A stretch of DNA of 64,000 bases from CAWDVH01 sp963805705 (GTDB taxonomy: Bacteria > Actinomycetota > Actinomycetes > Streptosporangiales > Streptosporangiaceae). Each line of letters opens with the position of its first letter. The first letter of the stretch is position 1. The stretch is from positions 186,001 to 250,000 of the forward strand of contig CAWDVH010000004.1 in assembly GCA_963805705.1 (NCBI GenBank). The letters run 5' to 3'. The notes below the pieces were generated by a model. It saw nothing but the letters and a program-made list of their open reading frames with translations, was not told the origin of the DNA and did no database searches. Below, piece by piece: positions 24,425 to 33,701 of this stretch. Made by a program: the position numbers and the translations under genes.

Positions 24425-27400
24425 TTGTCGGCTAACGATTCATATCCGCAGCACGTGGTTACGGCGGTGATCGTCGCGCATGACGGCGCCACCTGGCTGC
24501 CGCATGTAATCGACTCCCTGCTGGAGCAGACGCGGCCCGTTCAGCGCCTTGTCGCAGTGGATACAGGCAGCAGGGACCGCAGCGGCACCGTCCTGGCCGG
24601 GAAGCTCGGCCAGGCCGTCGTCTTCGGGATGGATCGCGGCACTGGCTATGGAGCCGCGGTCACCAGGGCGCTCCAGCACAAGGCCGCCAATGTCAGCGTT
24701 CCCGGCGCGGCGGGCGTGCCTCAGAACGAGCGCGCAGAGTGGGTATGGCTGCTGCACGACGACTGTGAGCCGGCGCCTGACGCGCTGGAGCAGCTGCTCC
24801 GCGGCGCCGCCGAGACGCGGGCCGCCGCGGTGCTCGGGCCCAAGGTGAAGGACTGGGCTGACCGCGAGGTGATCATCGAGGCCGGCGTGACCATCGACAC
24901 GGTCGGCCGCCGGATTACCGGCATCGAGCCTCGTGAGGTCGACCAGGGCCAGCATGACGGCGATCGTGACGCCCTGGCTGTCGGCAGTGCCGGGATGCTG
25001 ATCCGGCGTGATGTCTGGGATGAGGTCGGCGGATTCGACACCGGCATGGCCCTGTTCAGGGAGGACATCGACTTCTGCTGGCGGGCTCATTCGGCGGGCT
25101 ACCGCGTCCGGGTGATCACTGATGCGGTGGTCTACCACGCCCAGGCGTCGGCCAGGAATCGCCGGCCCATCTCGGTCGGCCGCCGGGCCCGCATGCTCGA
25201 TCGGCGCAATGCGCTGCTGACGCTGCTCGGGAACCTGCCGACCCGGCAGATGCTCGCCGCGCTGGCCGGCAATGCTGCCATCTCGGCTCTGCGCACGATC
25301 TTCTTCCTGGTCGCCAAGCGGCCTGCTGCCGCGCTGGACGAGTTCGGTGCCGTCACCTCGGTGCTCGGGCACCCCCTCCGGCTGATGAAGGCACGTCGTC
25401 ACAGGTCACGAGGCCGCCGATCGGCATATGGGCGGCTGCGGGCCGATCTGCCGCCAGGCAGGTCGCTGCGGCGGCTGGCGGAGTTCGCCGCCACGGCAAC
25501 GTCGCGGTCGACGCAGCTCGACACGGCGGGCTCGCACCATGCGACCGACGATCCGCTGGACGATGATTCCCTGCTAACCGACATCGGGCTGGCGCAGCGG
25601 ATCCTGTCGAGCCCTGGCATCCTGCTGTTCCTGGTCCTGACCGTGATGGCCATCGTGGCCGAGCGGTCGCTCATCGGCTCCGGGCCGCTGGGCGGGGGCG
25701 CGCTCGTGCCCGCATGGGGCGGCGCCTCTGATCTGTGGCGTGACTACCTGCAAGGCTTTCACCCGGCCGGGGTCGGCTCGGGGAGCGGCGCGCCGCCCTA
25801 CCTGGCCGTCGTAGCGGCACTGGCCACACTGCTCGGCGGCAAGCCGTGGCTCGCGATCGACGTCATCCTGCTGGGCTGCGTCCCGCTGGCCGGGGTTTTC
25901 GCCTATCTCGCCGCCCGGCGCGTTACCCGGCTTGTCGCGGTCCGGGTCTGGGCCGCGGCGACCTACGCTCTCCTTCCCGTGGCGATGGGGACGATCGCTG
26001 CGGGCAGGATCGGGACGGCCGTGGTTTTCGTGCTCCTGCCCCTGATCGCCCTGCTGGCGGGCCGGATGCTCAGCCAGCCGCCCCGGCGGGCCCGCCGGGC
26101 GGCGTGGGCGACCGGGCTGCTGATAGCGATCGGCACCGCGTTCGTGCCATTGCTCTGGGGCATCGCGGCGATCGCCGCGGCCATGGCCGCGCTCGCCTTC
26201 CGCAAGGCACGGCCAGACACGCTGCTCAACCTGGTCATCGTGGTACTCGTGCCGCCCGTGCTGCTCCTGCCGTGGACGATCCAGCTGGTGGCCCGGCCGG
26301 CGGCTTTCCTCCTGGAGGCCGGGCTGCAGCAGCCCGGCCTGGCCACCCCCGGCCTTCCCGCCCGGTCCTTGCTGCTGCTCAGCCCCGGCGGCCCCGGCCT
26401 GCCCGCGTTCTGGGTCACGGCGGGCCTGGCGCTCGCCGCCCTGGCCGCGCTGCTGGTCAGCAGGCGGCGCGTGCTGGTCATGACGGGCTGGGCCATCGCC
26501 CTGCTCGGCCTGCTGGTCGCGATCGCCGTGAGCCGCGTGCAGATCACCCCGACCGCCGGCGGCCGCGCCATCACTGCCTGGCCGGGCGTGGCGCTCGCGG
26601 TCGCCGCGGTCGGCTTCCTGGCGGCGGCGGTCGCCGCGGGCGACGTGCTGTCCTGGCCGGCTGAGGGCCGGAGCAAGGGCATCCGCGGTATCGCCAGCCC
26701 GCGCAGCGCGTGGGTGGCGCTGGTGGCGATCGTGGCGTGCTCGGCCCCGGTGCTGGCCGCCGCGTTCTGGCTAACGACGGGAGTCAAGGGCCCCGTGGCC
26801 CCGGCCAGGGGCCAGACGGTGCCAGAGATCGTCTCGGTTTCCACCGGCAACGGCCTGCAGCTGCGGACGCTGGTGCTGCGCTCGACCGGCAGCCAGGTCA
26901 GCTATTCCCTGCTGCGCGGGTCAAGCCCGTCTCTCGCCGACCCGGATCTGGTCGCATCTGCGCCTGCTGAGCAGGCGCTGAGCACCGCTGTCGCGGCGCT
27001 GATCGCGCCGGCCGGCGGGCGGGCGGTGAACCAGGGCCAGGCCCTGGCGCGGCTGGACATCGGCTTTGTCCTCATGCAAGCCCCGGTGAATCAGGGCCTG
27101 GCCCGCGTCCTGGACGGAGTTGCCGGCCTGCGGCCGGTCAGCACGACGCCGACTTTCGTCCTGTGGAAGCTGAGCAGCCCGCCGGCTCGCGTTCAGGTAG
27201 CGGAGCCGGACGGATCGGTAGTGCCGGTTGCATCCGGGCCGGTCAGCGTGTCCGGTGCGGCCGCTCCCGCGGCCGGGGGCACGCTTGAGCTGGCGGAGCC
27301 CGCCGGAGGCTGGAGCGCCACGCTCAATGGCCGGGCCCTGACCGCAGTCCCGTCTCCGGCGGGCAGCTGGGCGCAGGCTTTCCGGCTGCCGCCGGGCGGC

Positions 27401-28264
27401 GGCACGCTGGATATCAGCCACAGCGGGCTTGGTCGTGAGCTGGCCATGGTCCTTGAGCTCCTCGCCATCGCCGTGGTGGCCGTGCTGGCCCTGCCGGGCG
27501 TCAGGACCGCAGCCGAGGATAGCCAGGCCGGAGCCGGTGCCGGCCAGGAGCCAGCACGGGTCGCTGCGGCTCAGCCCGCGCCGGCCGAAGGCTCGCACGG
27601 CCAGGACCGCCCGGGCCGCCGCAGCCGGGCCAGGGGCGGCCGGTCGTCGCGCCGGCCGCGTAAGGACAAGGACAAGGAGGGCCCGACCGGTCCCCGCCGC
27701 AGCCGCCCGCAGGTCGCGCCGAAGCGGGTAGCGGCCGCCGCGGGCTGGCAGGCCGCGGCGGCCGCCGGCCAGCTGGGGGACAGGCCCGCCGCCCCGGCTG
27801 CCGCGGCGCCCCGCGCCGGAGAGGCGGCCGTCCGGACCTTGGCGCAGCAACCGCCGTCCGGGCCGTGGCCGTACCCGCAGGAGCCTGTGGTCGGCCCGGC
27901 GCCGCGGCCCGGCGCCGGGATGCCGTCCTATGCGGAGCAGCCGCTGGCGTGGCCCGCCGCGGCCCAGCCGTCCGGCTGGCCGTCAGCAGATCAGCCGGCC
28001 TGGTCCGCGCCGCAGCCGTCAGCGGAGCAGGAGCCAGCCTGGCACGCGCAGCAGCCATCCGGCTGGCCGGCCGCGGACCAGTCGCCTGGCTGGTCGGCCG
28101 GCGGCGAGCAGCCGGGATGGCCTTCGGGCCATGGCGACGCGCTGGAACCACTGCCGCCCGCCGAGGATATGCGCCCGGACTGGCCGGCGCCGTCCGACGA
28201 CGAGCTGCCGGCGCGACACTGGTCGGGGCCTGACCAGGGAGCCGAAGAGGGGGAGGGCTGGTGA
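24425..28264 (+). CDS. Large membrane GT2 glycosyltransferase
   Basis: The 1,279-residue protein opens with a family 2 glycosyltransferase domain (residues 1-260). It has VIVAHDGATWLP, the metal-binding LLHDDCEPAPD, and GGFDTGMALFREDIDF with acceptor-side acidic residues. From about residue 390 to 780 there are some ten transmembrane helices. An extracytoplasmic part and a further helix near residue 1010 follow. The last 250 residues are Ala/Pro/Trp-rich with basic blocks and look disordered. The start is a TTG; no better codon is near. Such proteins follow whiB2 in many actinomycetes and are presumed to act in envelope glycan synthesis. The stop overlaps the DUF5719 start by four bases. Confidence 0.85.
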   Translation: MSANDSYPQHVVTAVIVAHDGATWLPHVIDSLLEQTRPVQRLVAVDTGSRDRSGTVLAGKLGQAVVFGMDRGTGYGAAVTRALQHKAANVSVPGAAGVPQNERAEWVWLLHDDCEPAPDALEQLLRGAAETRAAAVLGPKVKDWADREVIIEAGVTIDTVGRRITGIEPREVDQGQHDGDRDALAVGSAGMLIRRDVWDEVGGFDTGMALFREDIDFCWRAHSAGYRVRVITDAVVYHAQASARNRRPISVGRRARMLDRRNALLTLLGNLPTRQMLAALAGNAAISALRTIFFLVAKRPAAALDEFGAVTSVLGHPLRLMKARRHRSRGRRSAYGRLRADLPPGRSLRRLAEFAATATSRSTQLDTAGSHHATDDPLDDDSLLTDIGLAQRILSSPGILLFLVLTVMAIVAERSLIGSGPLGGGALVPAWGGASDLWRDYLQGFHPAGVGSGSGAPPYLAVVAALATLLGGKPWLAIDVILLGCVPLAGVFAYLAARRVTRLVAVRVWAAATYALLPVAMGTIAAGRIGTAVVFVLLPLIALLAGRMLSQPPRRARRAAWATGLLIAIGTAFVPLLWGIAAIAAAMAALAFRKARPDTLLNLVIVVLVPPVLLLPWTIQLVARPAAFLLEAGLQQPGLATPGLPARSLLLLSPGGPGLPAFWVTAGLALAALAALLVSRRRVLVMTGWAIALLGLLVAIAVSRVQITPTAGGRAITAWPGVALAVAAVGFLAAAVAAGDVLSWPAEGRSKGIRGIASPRSAWVALVAIVACSAPVLAAAFWLTTGVKGPVAPARGQTVPEIVSVSTGNGLQLRTLVLRSTGSQVSYSLLRGSSPSLADPDLVASAPAEQALSTAVAALIAPAGGRAVNQGQALARLDIGFVLMQAPVNQGLARVLDGVAGLRPVSTTPTFVLWKLSSPPARVQVAEPDGSVVPVASGPVSVSGAAAPAAGGTLELAEPAGGWSATLNGRALTAVPSPAGSWAQAFRLPPGGGTLDISHSGLGRELAMVLELLAIAVVAVLALPGVRTAAEDSQAGAGAGQEPARVAAAQPAPAEGSHGQDRPGRRSRARGGRSSRRPRKDKDKEGPTGPRRSRPQVAPKRVAAAAGWQAAAAAGQLGDRPAAPAAAAPRAGEAAVRTLAQQPPSGPWPYPQEPVVGPAPRPGAGMPSYAEQPLAWPAAAQPSGWPSADQPAWSAPQPSAEQEPAWHAQQPSGWPAADQSPGWSAGGEQPGWPSGHGDALEPLPPAEDMRPDWPAPSDDELPARHWSGPDQGAEEGEGW

Positions 28265-29778
28265 GGAGCCTTCTGGCCAACCGGTTCGTCCTGGCGGCCC
28301 TGGTCGTGGTGGTGCTGGGCGGCCTGTACAGCGTGGCCGGGCTCGCGCATCCCGTGGTTTTCGCCGAGGGCGCTCAGCTCCGTGCGCCGGCCCGTGCCGC
28401 TGTCTCCGCGGCGGTCCAGGCGTGCCCGGCGCCGGGCACGGCCGGGGTCACGGCCGGCGGGATCGCGATCGCCGCAGCTCCCGCCGCGGCCGGCTCGGGC
28501 CAGGCGGTGGTGAGCCCGCTGTCACCTGCGGGCAGCAGTACCCCCGGTGCTGCGCTGCATACCGTCACCCAGCCCGGCCGGCTGACCATCCTGAGCGTCC
28601 CCAGGGCGCACGCCGTGCCGAAGAAACTGCCGACCCTGAGCAGCCAGGGCGGCGGTTCGGTGCCGACCACCCCGGCCAGCGGCGGGACGATGATCGAGGC
28701 CGCCGGGCCGATGGCTCAGGGGCTTGAGGTCGAGCAGACTGGCTCCGGCGGGCGGGTGACCGCGCGATGCGATGGACCTGGTACGGATTTCTGGTTTGTC
28801 GGCCCCGGGGACAGCTCGGCTTCGGGCATTCAGCTTTACCTGATGAATGTCGACAGCCAGCCGGCCGACGCCGGCGTTGAAGCGCTGACCGACAGCGGTC
28901 CGCTGCTGGCGGACTCGGATACGGGTATCACTGTCCCTGCGCATGGAATGGTGGTCCAGTCCCTGACCAGGCTCCTGCACGGCTCGAAGATCATGGCGCT
29001 GCACGTGAGCACGAGCACGGGCCGGGTCGTGGCGGCCGTACGGGAGACGACCAGTGCCAGCAAGCCGGGTGCCTGGCTGCCGGTTACCTCGGCGCCCGCG
29101 AGGCGGCTGGTCCTGCCCGGCCTCCCGGCGGCCCCTGGCGGTCGTGAACTGTATGTCGCCGTACCGGGCGTCGGTAACGCTCAGGTGAAGGTGACCGCGG
29201 TGACCGCGAAGGGCTCCTATCAGCCCACCGGTGGCAGCGGAATCGAGCTGCCCGGAGGCTCGGCGCTGGGCATCGCGCTGCCGTCGCTGGGCGGGATTCC
29301 CGCGGCGATCGTTGTCTCCTCGAGCGTTCCCGTCACCGCGGCCATGCTCGTGCCGGGAGGCGCGGCCGGGGCCAGCGGAGCGTTCACCGCAAGCTCAGGG
29401 CCTGTGCAGGGGCAAGGCGTGATCGCCGACAACCCCGCCAGCGGCGCGGGGTCGGCCAGCCTGGTGCTCTCGGCGCCGCTGGGCGCCGCGAGCGTCCGCA
29501 TCACCGAGGCAACGCCGAAGTCCGGCCTGAGCGGCCAGAGCGGCCGGCTGGTCCACGTGGCTGCCGCTAGCACGGTCGTGGTGAAGCTCCATCCGCCGCC
29601 GGGCTCCGCTCAGGCATTCACCGTGGTCATCACTCCCCTGGCGGGCTCGGGGCCGGTCTATGCCGGCCGCGTGCTCAGCGCCGGCGGCACGGTGCAGTCG
29701 ATTCTGCCGGTGGTCAGCTCGCCGACCTGGATACCGCTGCCGCGCGTCCGTGACTCACTGACGACCGTCCTGCCCTGA
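28261..29778 (+). CDS. DUF5719 family secreted or membrane-anchored protein
   Basis: The 505-residue protein begins with a positively charged end and one hydrophobic helix (FVLAALVVVVLGGLYSVAGL), either a signal peptide or an anchor. The rest is rich in Ala, Gly, Ser and Val, with conserved-looking DFWFVGPGD and REL(Y)VAVPG segments. This places it in DUF5719, a family found beside the large GT2 protein in actinobacteria. It probably works outside the membrane together with that glycosyltransferase. The GTG start overlaps the upstream stop as GTGA. No enzymatic motif was seen. Confidence 0.8.
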   Translation: MRSLLANRFVLAALVVVVLGGLYSVAGLAHPVVFAEGAQLRAPARAAVSAAVQACPAPGTAGVTAGGIAIAAAPAAAGSGQAVVSPLSPAGSSTPGAALHTVTQPGRLTILSVPRAHAVPKKLPTLSSQGGGSVPTTPASGGTMIEAAGPMAQGLEVEQTGSGGRVTARCDGPGTDFWFVGPGDSSASGIQLYLMNVDSQPADAGVEALTDSGPLLADSDTGITVPAHGMVVQSLTRLLHGSKIMALHVSTSTGRVVAAVRETTSASKPGAWLPVTSAPARRLVLPGLPAAPGGRELYVAVPGVGNAQVKVTAVTAKGSYQPTGGSGIELPGGSALGIALPSLGGIPAAIVVSSSVPVTAAMLVPGGAAGASGAFTASSGPVQGQGVIADNPASGAGSASLVLSAPLGAASVRITEATPKSGLSGQSGRLVHVAAASTVVVKLHPPPGSAQAFTVVITPLAGSGPVYAGRVLSAGGTVQSILPVVSSPTWIPLPRVRDSLTTVLP

Positions 29779-29789
29779 CCCGGCCGCGG

Positions 29790-30266
29790 TCACTCATCCT
29801 CGGCGGGATAGCCAGGATCAACTGCCTCCGGGTCAACGCCCATCAGCCGCGCGAACTCCTCGACCACCACGTCGAGCACGAGCTCGCCCAGTTCCTCCTC
29901 GCTATCGGCGCGCGCCATCAGCGGGCGCCGGTACAAGACGATGCGGGCGGGCGCGGGCGGATGCTCCGGGTCAGCGGAATCGGCTGAGCCCGGGTCCAGC
30001 CGGGCCAGCGGCACGGGGTCAGGCTCGTCGTCCGGCACCTCGGCGGCCGGGATCTCCTCGACCGCGAACTCGATGCCGGACAGCTCGGCCTCCCACCGCG
30101 GCTCGAGCTGAGAGACCGCCTGGAGCACCAGGTCATCGAATCGCTCGGCCCGGCTGCGGTACAGCGGCGTGTGCGGCGGAGCGAGCATGCCGCGCAGCCC
30201 GCGGCCGTGCCGGTCCCGCCGCCGGATGCGCGGGGCCGCTGGCTTTCGGCTGTCACCGGTGGGCAC
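29790..30266 (-). CDS. Metallopeptidase-family (minimal zincin) protein, Rv3259-like
   Basis: The product has 158 residues from GTG 30266; ATG 30299 is an alternative. YRSRAERFDDLVLQAV, a middle EFAVEEIP, ARIVLYRRPLMARA and the C-terminal VDPEAVDPGY match the actinobacterial family represented by Mtb Rv3259, annotated as a metallopeptidase. The helix that holds HExxH in related minimal zincins reads VVVEEFARL here, so the zinc ligands appear to be absent. It is divergent from the DUF3499 gene as in mycobacteria. A non-proteolytic role is likely. Confidence 0.75.
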   Translation of the reverse strand: MPTGDSRKPAAPRIRRRDRHGRGLRGMLAPPHTPLYRSRAERFDDLVLQAVSQLEPRWEAELSGIEFAVEEIPAAEVPDDEPDPVPLARLDPGSADSADPEHPPAPARIVLYRRPLMARADSEEELGELVLDVVVEEFARLMGVDPEAVDPGYPAEDE

Positions 30267-30494
30267 AGTCCCTGAGGGTATCCCGGGCCGTAAGCGCATC
30301 CCTGGTACCGCGCTCGAGCGAGACACGATCGTGCCGAGTGCCCCGGGTGGTGGCGTTACCGCCTGCCGGTCGATACGGTCAGCCGTTGTGAGCGATGAAC
30401 GCGAGCATGCCTCCCGCGGGACCGGCGGGCTCGCTGATTCGGAGTCCGGAGCCGTCCACTGCGTGCCCAGCGCAGTCGTGAGCGAGGTGGGCCG

Positions 30495-30860
30495 TTGAGT
30501 TCTCGCCGGTGCTCGCGGCCCGCGTGCAAGCAGACCGCCCTCTACACGCTCACCTACGTGTACCGGGATTCCACGGCCGTGCTCGGCCCGCTCGCGGCCT
30601 ACGTCGAGCCGCACTGCTATGACCTGTGTGCCGCCCATGCCGACCGGCTGACGGCGCCGAGGGGATGGGATGTAGTCCGGCTTCCCGTCGGCCCTGTGGA
30701 GGAGGAAGCGGACGATCTGGAGGCGCTGGCCAACGCGGTCAGGGAGGCATCGGTGCCCAGACCCGCAGCCGAGCCCGTCGGGCAGGGCGTAGAGGTGGGC
30801 CGGCGAGGCCATCTGCGGGTCCTGCGCTCCGCGCCGCCGGACCGGGGACCCCGCACCTAA
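30495..30860 (+). CDS. DUF3499 protein (Rv3258c-like)
   Basis: The 121-residue protein starts at TTG 30495 and has a zinc-ribbon-like N-terminal half: CSRPAC, AVLGPL, then CYDLCAAHADRLTAP with further Cys/His ligands. GWDVVRL follows, as in the DUF3499 family. Its C-terminal 40 residues are variable and basic. The gene lies between the Rv3259-like gene and the phosphomannomutase gene, the same order as in Mtb. The function is unknown; the Cys/His pattern suggests metal binding. Confidence 0.85.
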   Translation: MSSRRCSRPACKQTALYTLTYVYRDSTAVLGPLAAYVEPHCYDLCAAHADRLTAPRGWDVVRLPVGPVEEEADDLEALANAVREASVPRPAAEPVGQGVEVGRRGHLRVLRSAPPDRGPRT

Positions 30861-31015
30861 GCGCGCGCCCGTGCCCGGCCGCGCCGGACCCTGACACAAC
30901 GTCGGCCCGCTGCGGCACGCCGGTAAAGTCGCGCGCAGGTGCACTAGGCTCGGTGCCCGGTGCGCCACGGCAGAATGCGCGGGACCGGAGCGGCCGGCGC
31001 GGAAGGGCAGGCGAA

Positions 31016-32386
31016 GTGGCCGACTACGCCAGGATATTCAAGGCCTACGACGTCCGCGGCCTCGTCCCCGACGAGCTCGACGAGGACGTGGCGTACCGGA
31101 TCGGAGCCGCCTTCAGCCGGCTTACCGGGGCGGCCGCGCTGGTGACCGTGCATGACATGCGGACGTCCTCCGCGCCGCTGGCTGATGCGTTTGGCCGCGG
31201 CGCCGCGGCGCAGGGCGCCGACGTGATATCCGGTGGGCTCGGCTCGACGGACATGCTTTACTACGCCAGCGGCAGTCTCGGCCTCCCCGGCGCGATGATC
31301 ACGGCGAGTCACAACCCGGCCAAGTACAACGGCATCAAGCTGTGCCGGGACGGCGCGCGGCCCGTCGGGGCGGAAACCGGGCTGGCCGAGCTGCGCGAGC
31401 TGGCGGCGGCCGGCGTCCCGGCCTCCGGGCGGGCGCCGGGCTCGGTCTCTGCGCGGGACCTGCTGTCCGGTTACGCGGGGTATCTCAGGACGCTGGTTGA
31501 CCTGTCCGGGATCCGCCCGCTGAAGGTTGCCGTGGACGCCGGGAACGGCATGGCGGGCTACACGGCGCCGCGGGTATTCGAGGGACTGCCGCTGGAGATC
31601 GTGCCGCTGTACTTCGAGCTGGACGGCACGTTCCCGAACCATGAGGCGAATCCGATCGATCCGCGCAACCTCGTCGATCTGCAGCGCGCGGTCGTCGGTG
31701 CGGGCGCGGACGTGGGCCTGGCGTTCGACGGTGACGCGGACCGCTGCTTTGTCGTCGACGAGCGGGGCGAGATCGTGTCCCCGTCCGTGCTCACGGCACT
31801 GATCGCGGTCCGTGAGCTGGCCAGGGAGCCCGGTGCCACGATCATCCATAACCTGATTACCTCGCGTGCCGTGCCGGAGATTGTCGCGGAGCACGGCGGG
31901 AACGCGGTGCGGACACGTGTCGGCCACTCGTTCATCAAGGCGCAGATGGCGGCCGAGGGCGCCGTCTTCGGCGGCGAGCACTCCGGGCACTTCTATTTCC
32001 GCGACTTCTGGTTCGCTGACTCCGGCATGCTCGCCGCGCTGCACGCGCTGGCCGCCCTCGGGTCGCAGGACGGCCCGCTATCGGCTCTGCTCAGGCAGTA
32101 CGCGCGATATGAGGCCACGGGTGAGATCAACAGCGAGGTCAGCGATCCAGTGGCGGCCGCGGCACGGGTCGGGGAGGCGTTCTCCGGCCGCCCTGGCGTC
32201 GCTACTGACGATCTCGACGGGCTCACCGTTACCGGCGAGGGCTGGTGGTTCAACCTGCGGCCGTCTAACACCGAGCCGCTGCTGCGGCTCAACGTCGAGG
32301 CGGGCGATGGCGCTACGCTGGCCGAGATCCGCGATGAGGTGCTGCGTATCGTGCGCGGTAATCCGGCCGGCTCGGTGAGCCCCTGA
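31016..32386 (+). CDS. manB: Phosphomannomutase/phosphoglucomutase
   Basis: From GTG 31016, preceded by GGAAGGG, the product has 456 residues. It shows all four alpha-D-phosphohexomutase motifs: the phosphoserine loop TASHNPAKYNG near residue 100, the Mg-binding DGDADRC near residue 240, the sugar-binding GGEHSGH near residue 320, and the phosphate-binding RPSNTEP near residue 420. It interconverts mannose-6-phosphate and mannose-1-phosphate, feeding GDP-mannose for mannosylated glycans. Longer upstream frames are not conserved. The order DUF3499-manB-Trm112 matches other actinobacteria. Confidence 0.94.
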   Translation: MADYARIFKAYDVRGLVPDELDEDVAYRIGAAFSRLTGAAALVTVHDMRTSSAPLADAFGRGAAAQGADVISGGLGSTDMLYYASGSLGLPGAMITASHNPAKYNGIKLCRDGARPVGAETGLAELRELAAAGVPASGRAPGSVSARDLLSGYAGYLRTLVDLSGIRPLKVAVDAGNGMAGYTAPRVFEGLPLEIVPLYFELDGTFPNHEANPIDPRNLVDLQRAVVGAGADVGLAFDGDADRCFVVDERGEIVSPSVLTALIAVRELAREPGATIIHNLITSRAVPEIVAEHGGNAVRTRVGHSFIKAQMAAEGAVFGGEHSGHFYFRDFWFADSGMLAALHALAALGSQDGPLSALLRQYARYEATGEINSEVSDPVAAAARVGEAFSGRPGVATDDLDGLTVTGEGWWFNLRPSNTEPLLRLNVEAGDGATLAEIRDEVLRIVRGNPAGSVSP

Positions 32387-32403
32387 CCACCCTGGGAGAC
32401 CTG

Positions 32404-32586
32404 GTGAAGATCGATGAATGGCTGCTCGACATCCTGGCCTGCCCGAAGTGCCATGCGCCGCTGCGGGCCGATGAGGAGGCCAGCGAGCTGGTGTGCACCG
32501 GCGCGGACTGCGGGCTGGCGTATCCCGTGCGCGATGACATCCCGGTCCTGCTCGTAGACGAGGCGCGCGATCCGGCCGCGACCTAG
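32404..32586 (+). CDS. Trm112-family small zinc-ribbon protein
   Basis: The 60-residue protein starts at GTG 32404 with GGGAGA upstream. It has DILACPKCHAPL and later C...C with LAYPVRDDIPVLL, the YcaR/Trm112 pattern. In eukaryotes and archaea Trm112 activates methyltransferases, but in bacteria the role is less clear. It sits 17 bp after manB. In many relatives a SIS-domain protein and manA come next; here a cation transporter follows instead. Confidence 0.88.
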   Translation: MKIDEWLLDILACPKCHAPLRADEEASELVCTGADCGLAYPVRDDIPVLLVDEARDPAAT

Positions 32587-32607
32587 CCGGGGGAAGGCGG
32601 CGGCCCG

Positions 32608-33657
32608 GTGACCGCCGGGCCTGGCGCTGCCGGACCGGAGCAACCTCCGGACGGCAGGAAGGCGGTCATCGCCGCCCTCGCGGCTAATCTGGGCATCGCG
32701 GCCGCCAAGTTCGTCGCGTTCGCGATCAGCGGCTCGGCATCGCTGCTGGCCGAGTCTGTCCATTCGGTGGCCGACTCCGGCAATCAGGTGCTGCTGCTCG
32801 TCGGCCGCAGCCGGGCCGGGCAGGAAGAGACCGAGGAGCACCAGTTCGGCTTTGGCGCCGAGCGGTATTTCTACGCGTTCATCGTGGCCGTGGTGTTCTT
32901 CGTGGTCGGCTCCCTGTTCTCCATCTACGAGGGCATTGAGCGCATCTCGCATCCCGAGCAGGTCACCTCGCCGGTCGTGGCCTTCGCCGTGCTCATCATC
33001 GCGCTCGTCCTGGAGGGACTGTCCTTCCGCACGGCCATCATCGAGTCGAATCGGGCGCGCGGCCGCAGCGGCTGGCGCAGCTTCATCCGCCACGCCAAGG
33101 CACCCGAGCTGCCCGCGGTCCTGCTGGAGGACTCGGCTGCGCTCATCGGGCTGGTCGTGGCCTTCGGCGGCGTCACGCTGTCGGTGGTGACCGGCAACGG
33201 CCGATGGGACGGTGTCGGGTCGCTGGCCATCGGGGTGCTCCTGGGCTGCGTCGCGGTGGTCCTCGCGGTCGAGATGAAGAGCCTGCTGATCGGCGAGTCC
33301 GCGAGCACGGCCGCGGAACGGGCCATCGTCGCGGCCATCGAGGACGGCCCCGAGGTCCAGGGCGTGATTCACCTGCGCACCCTGCACGTAGGCCCCGAGA
33401 CGCTGCTGGTGGCCGCGAAGGTCGCGGTGCGCCGCGATGACTCAGCCACCCATATCGTCGAGGGCATCGACGCGGCCGAACGGCGGATCAGGGCGGCGGT
33501 GCCGATAGCCAAGCTGATCTTCCTTGAGCCTGACGTGTACCGGCCGGCCAGGCTGGACGCTGCCGACCCCGCCGTGCGCGCCGTGCGCCGGTCGTCGTCG
33601 CTGCTGGCCGCCGGGCGGTCAGCGGTTCGCGTGGTCCGCCGCGGCAAGCCCAGGTAG
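32608..33657 (+). CDS. Cation diffusion facilitator family transporter
   Basis: The 349-residue protein has six predicted membrane helices, beginning with VIAALAANLGIAAAKFVAFAI. The CDF metal site is visible in ESVHSVADSGNQVLLL, where the first helix pair supplies His and Asp. HQFGFGAERYFYAF and, in the fifth helix, EDSAALIGLVVAFGG supply the second pair. The C-terminal cytoplasmic domain has HLRTLHVGPETLLVAAKV. It would export Zn, Fe or Mn from the cytoplasm. The GTG start lies 21 bp after the Trm112 gene, so it may belong to the same operon. Confidence 0.9.
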   Translation: MTAGPGAAGPEQPPDGRKAVIAALAANLGIAAAKFVAFAISGSASLLAESVHSVADSGNQVLLLVGRSRAGQEETEEHQFGFGAERYFYAFIVAVVFFVVGSLFSIYEGIERISHPEQVTSPVVAFAVLIIALVLEGLSFRTAIIESNRARGRSGWRSFIRHAKAPELPAVLLEDSAALIGLVVAFGGVTLSVVTGNGRWDGVGSLAIGVLLGCVAVVLAVEMKSLLIGESASTAAERAIVAAIEDGPEVQGVIHLRTLHVGPETLLVAAKVAVRRDDSATHIVEGIDAAERRIRAAVPIAKLIFLEPDVYRPARLDAADPAVRAVRRSSSLLAAGRSAVRVVRRGKPR

Positions 33658-33701
33658 CGTCCGCCGCGGCCAGCCAGGTAGCTGAGTTATCCCGGACGCC
33701 G

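Noticed and set aside
30626..31015. N-terminal extension of the phosphomannomutase
   Set aside because: It overlaps the DUF3499 gene, is Arg/Gly-rich, and the conserved protein starts at GTG 31016 with a ribosome site.
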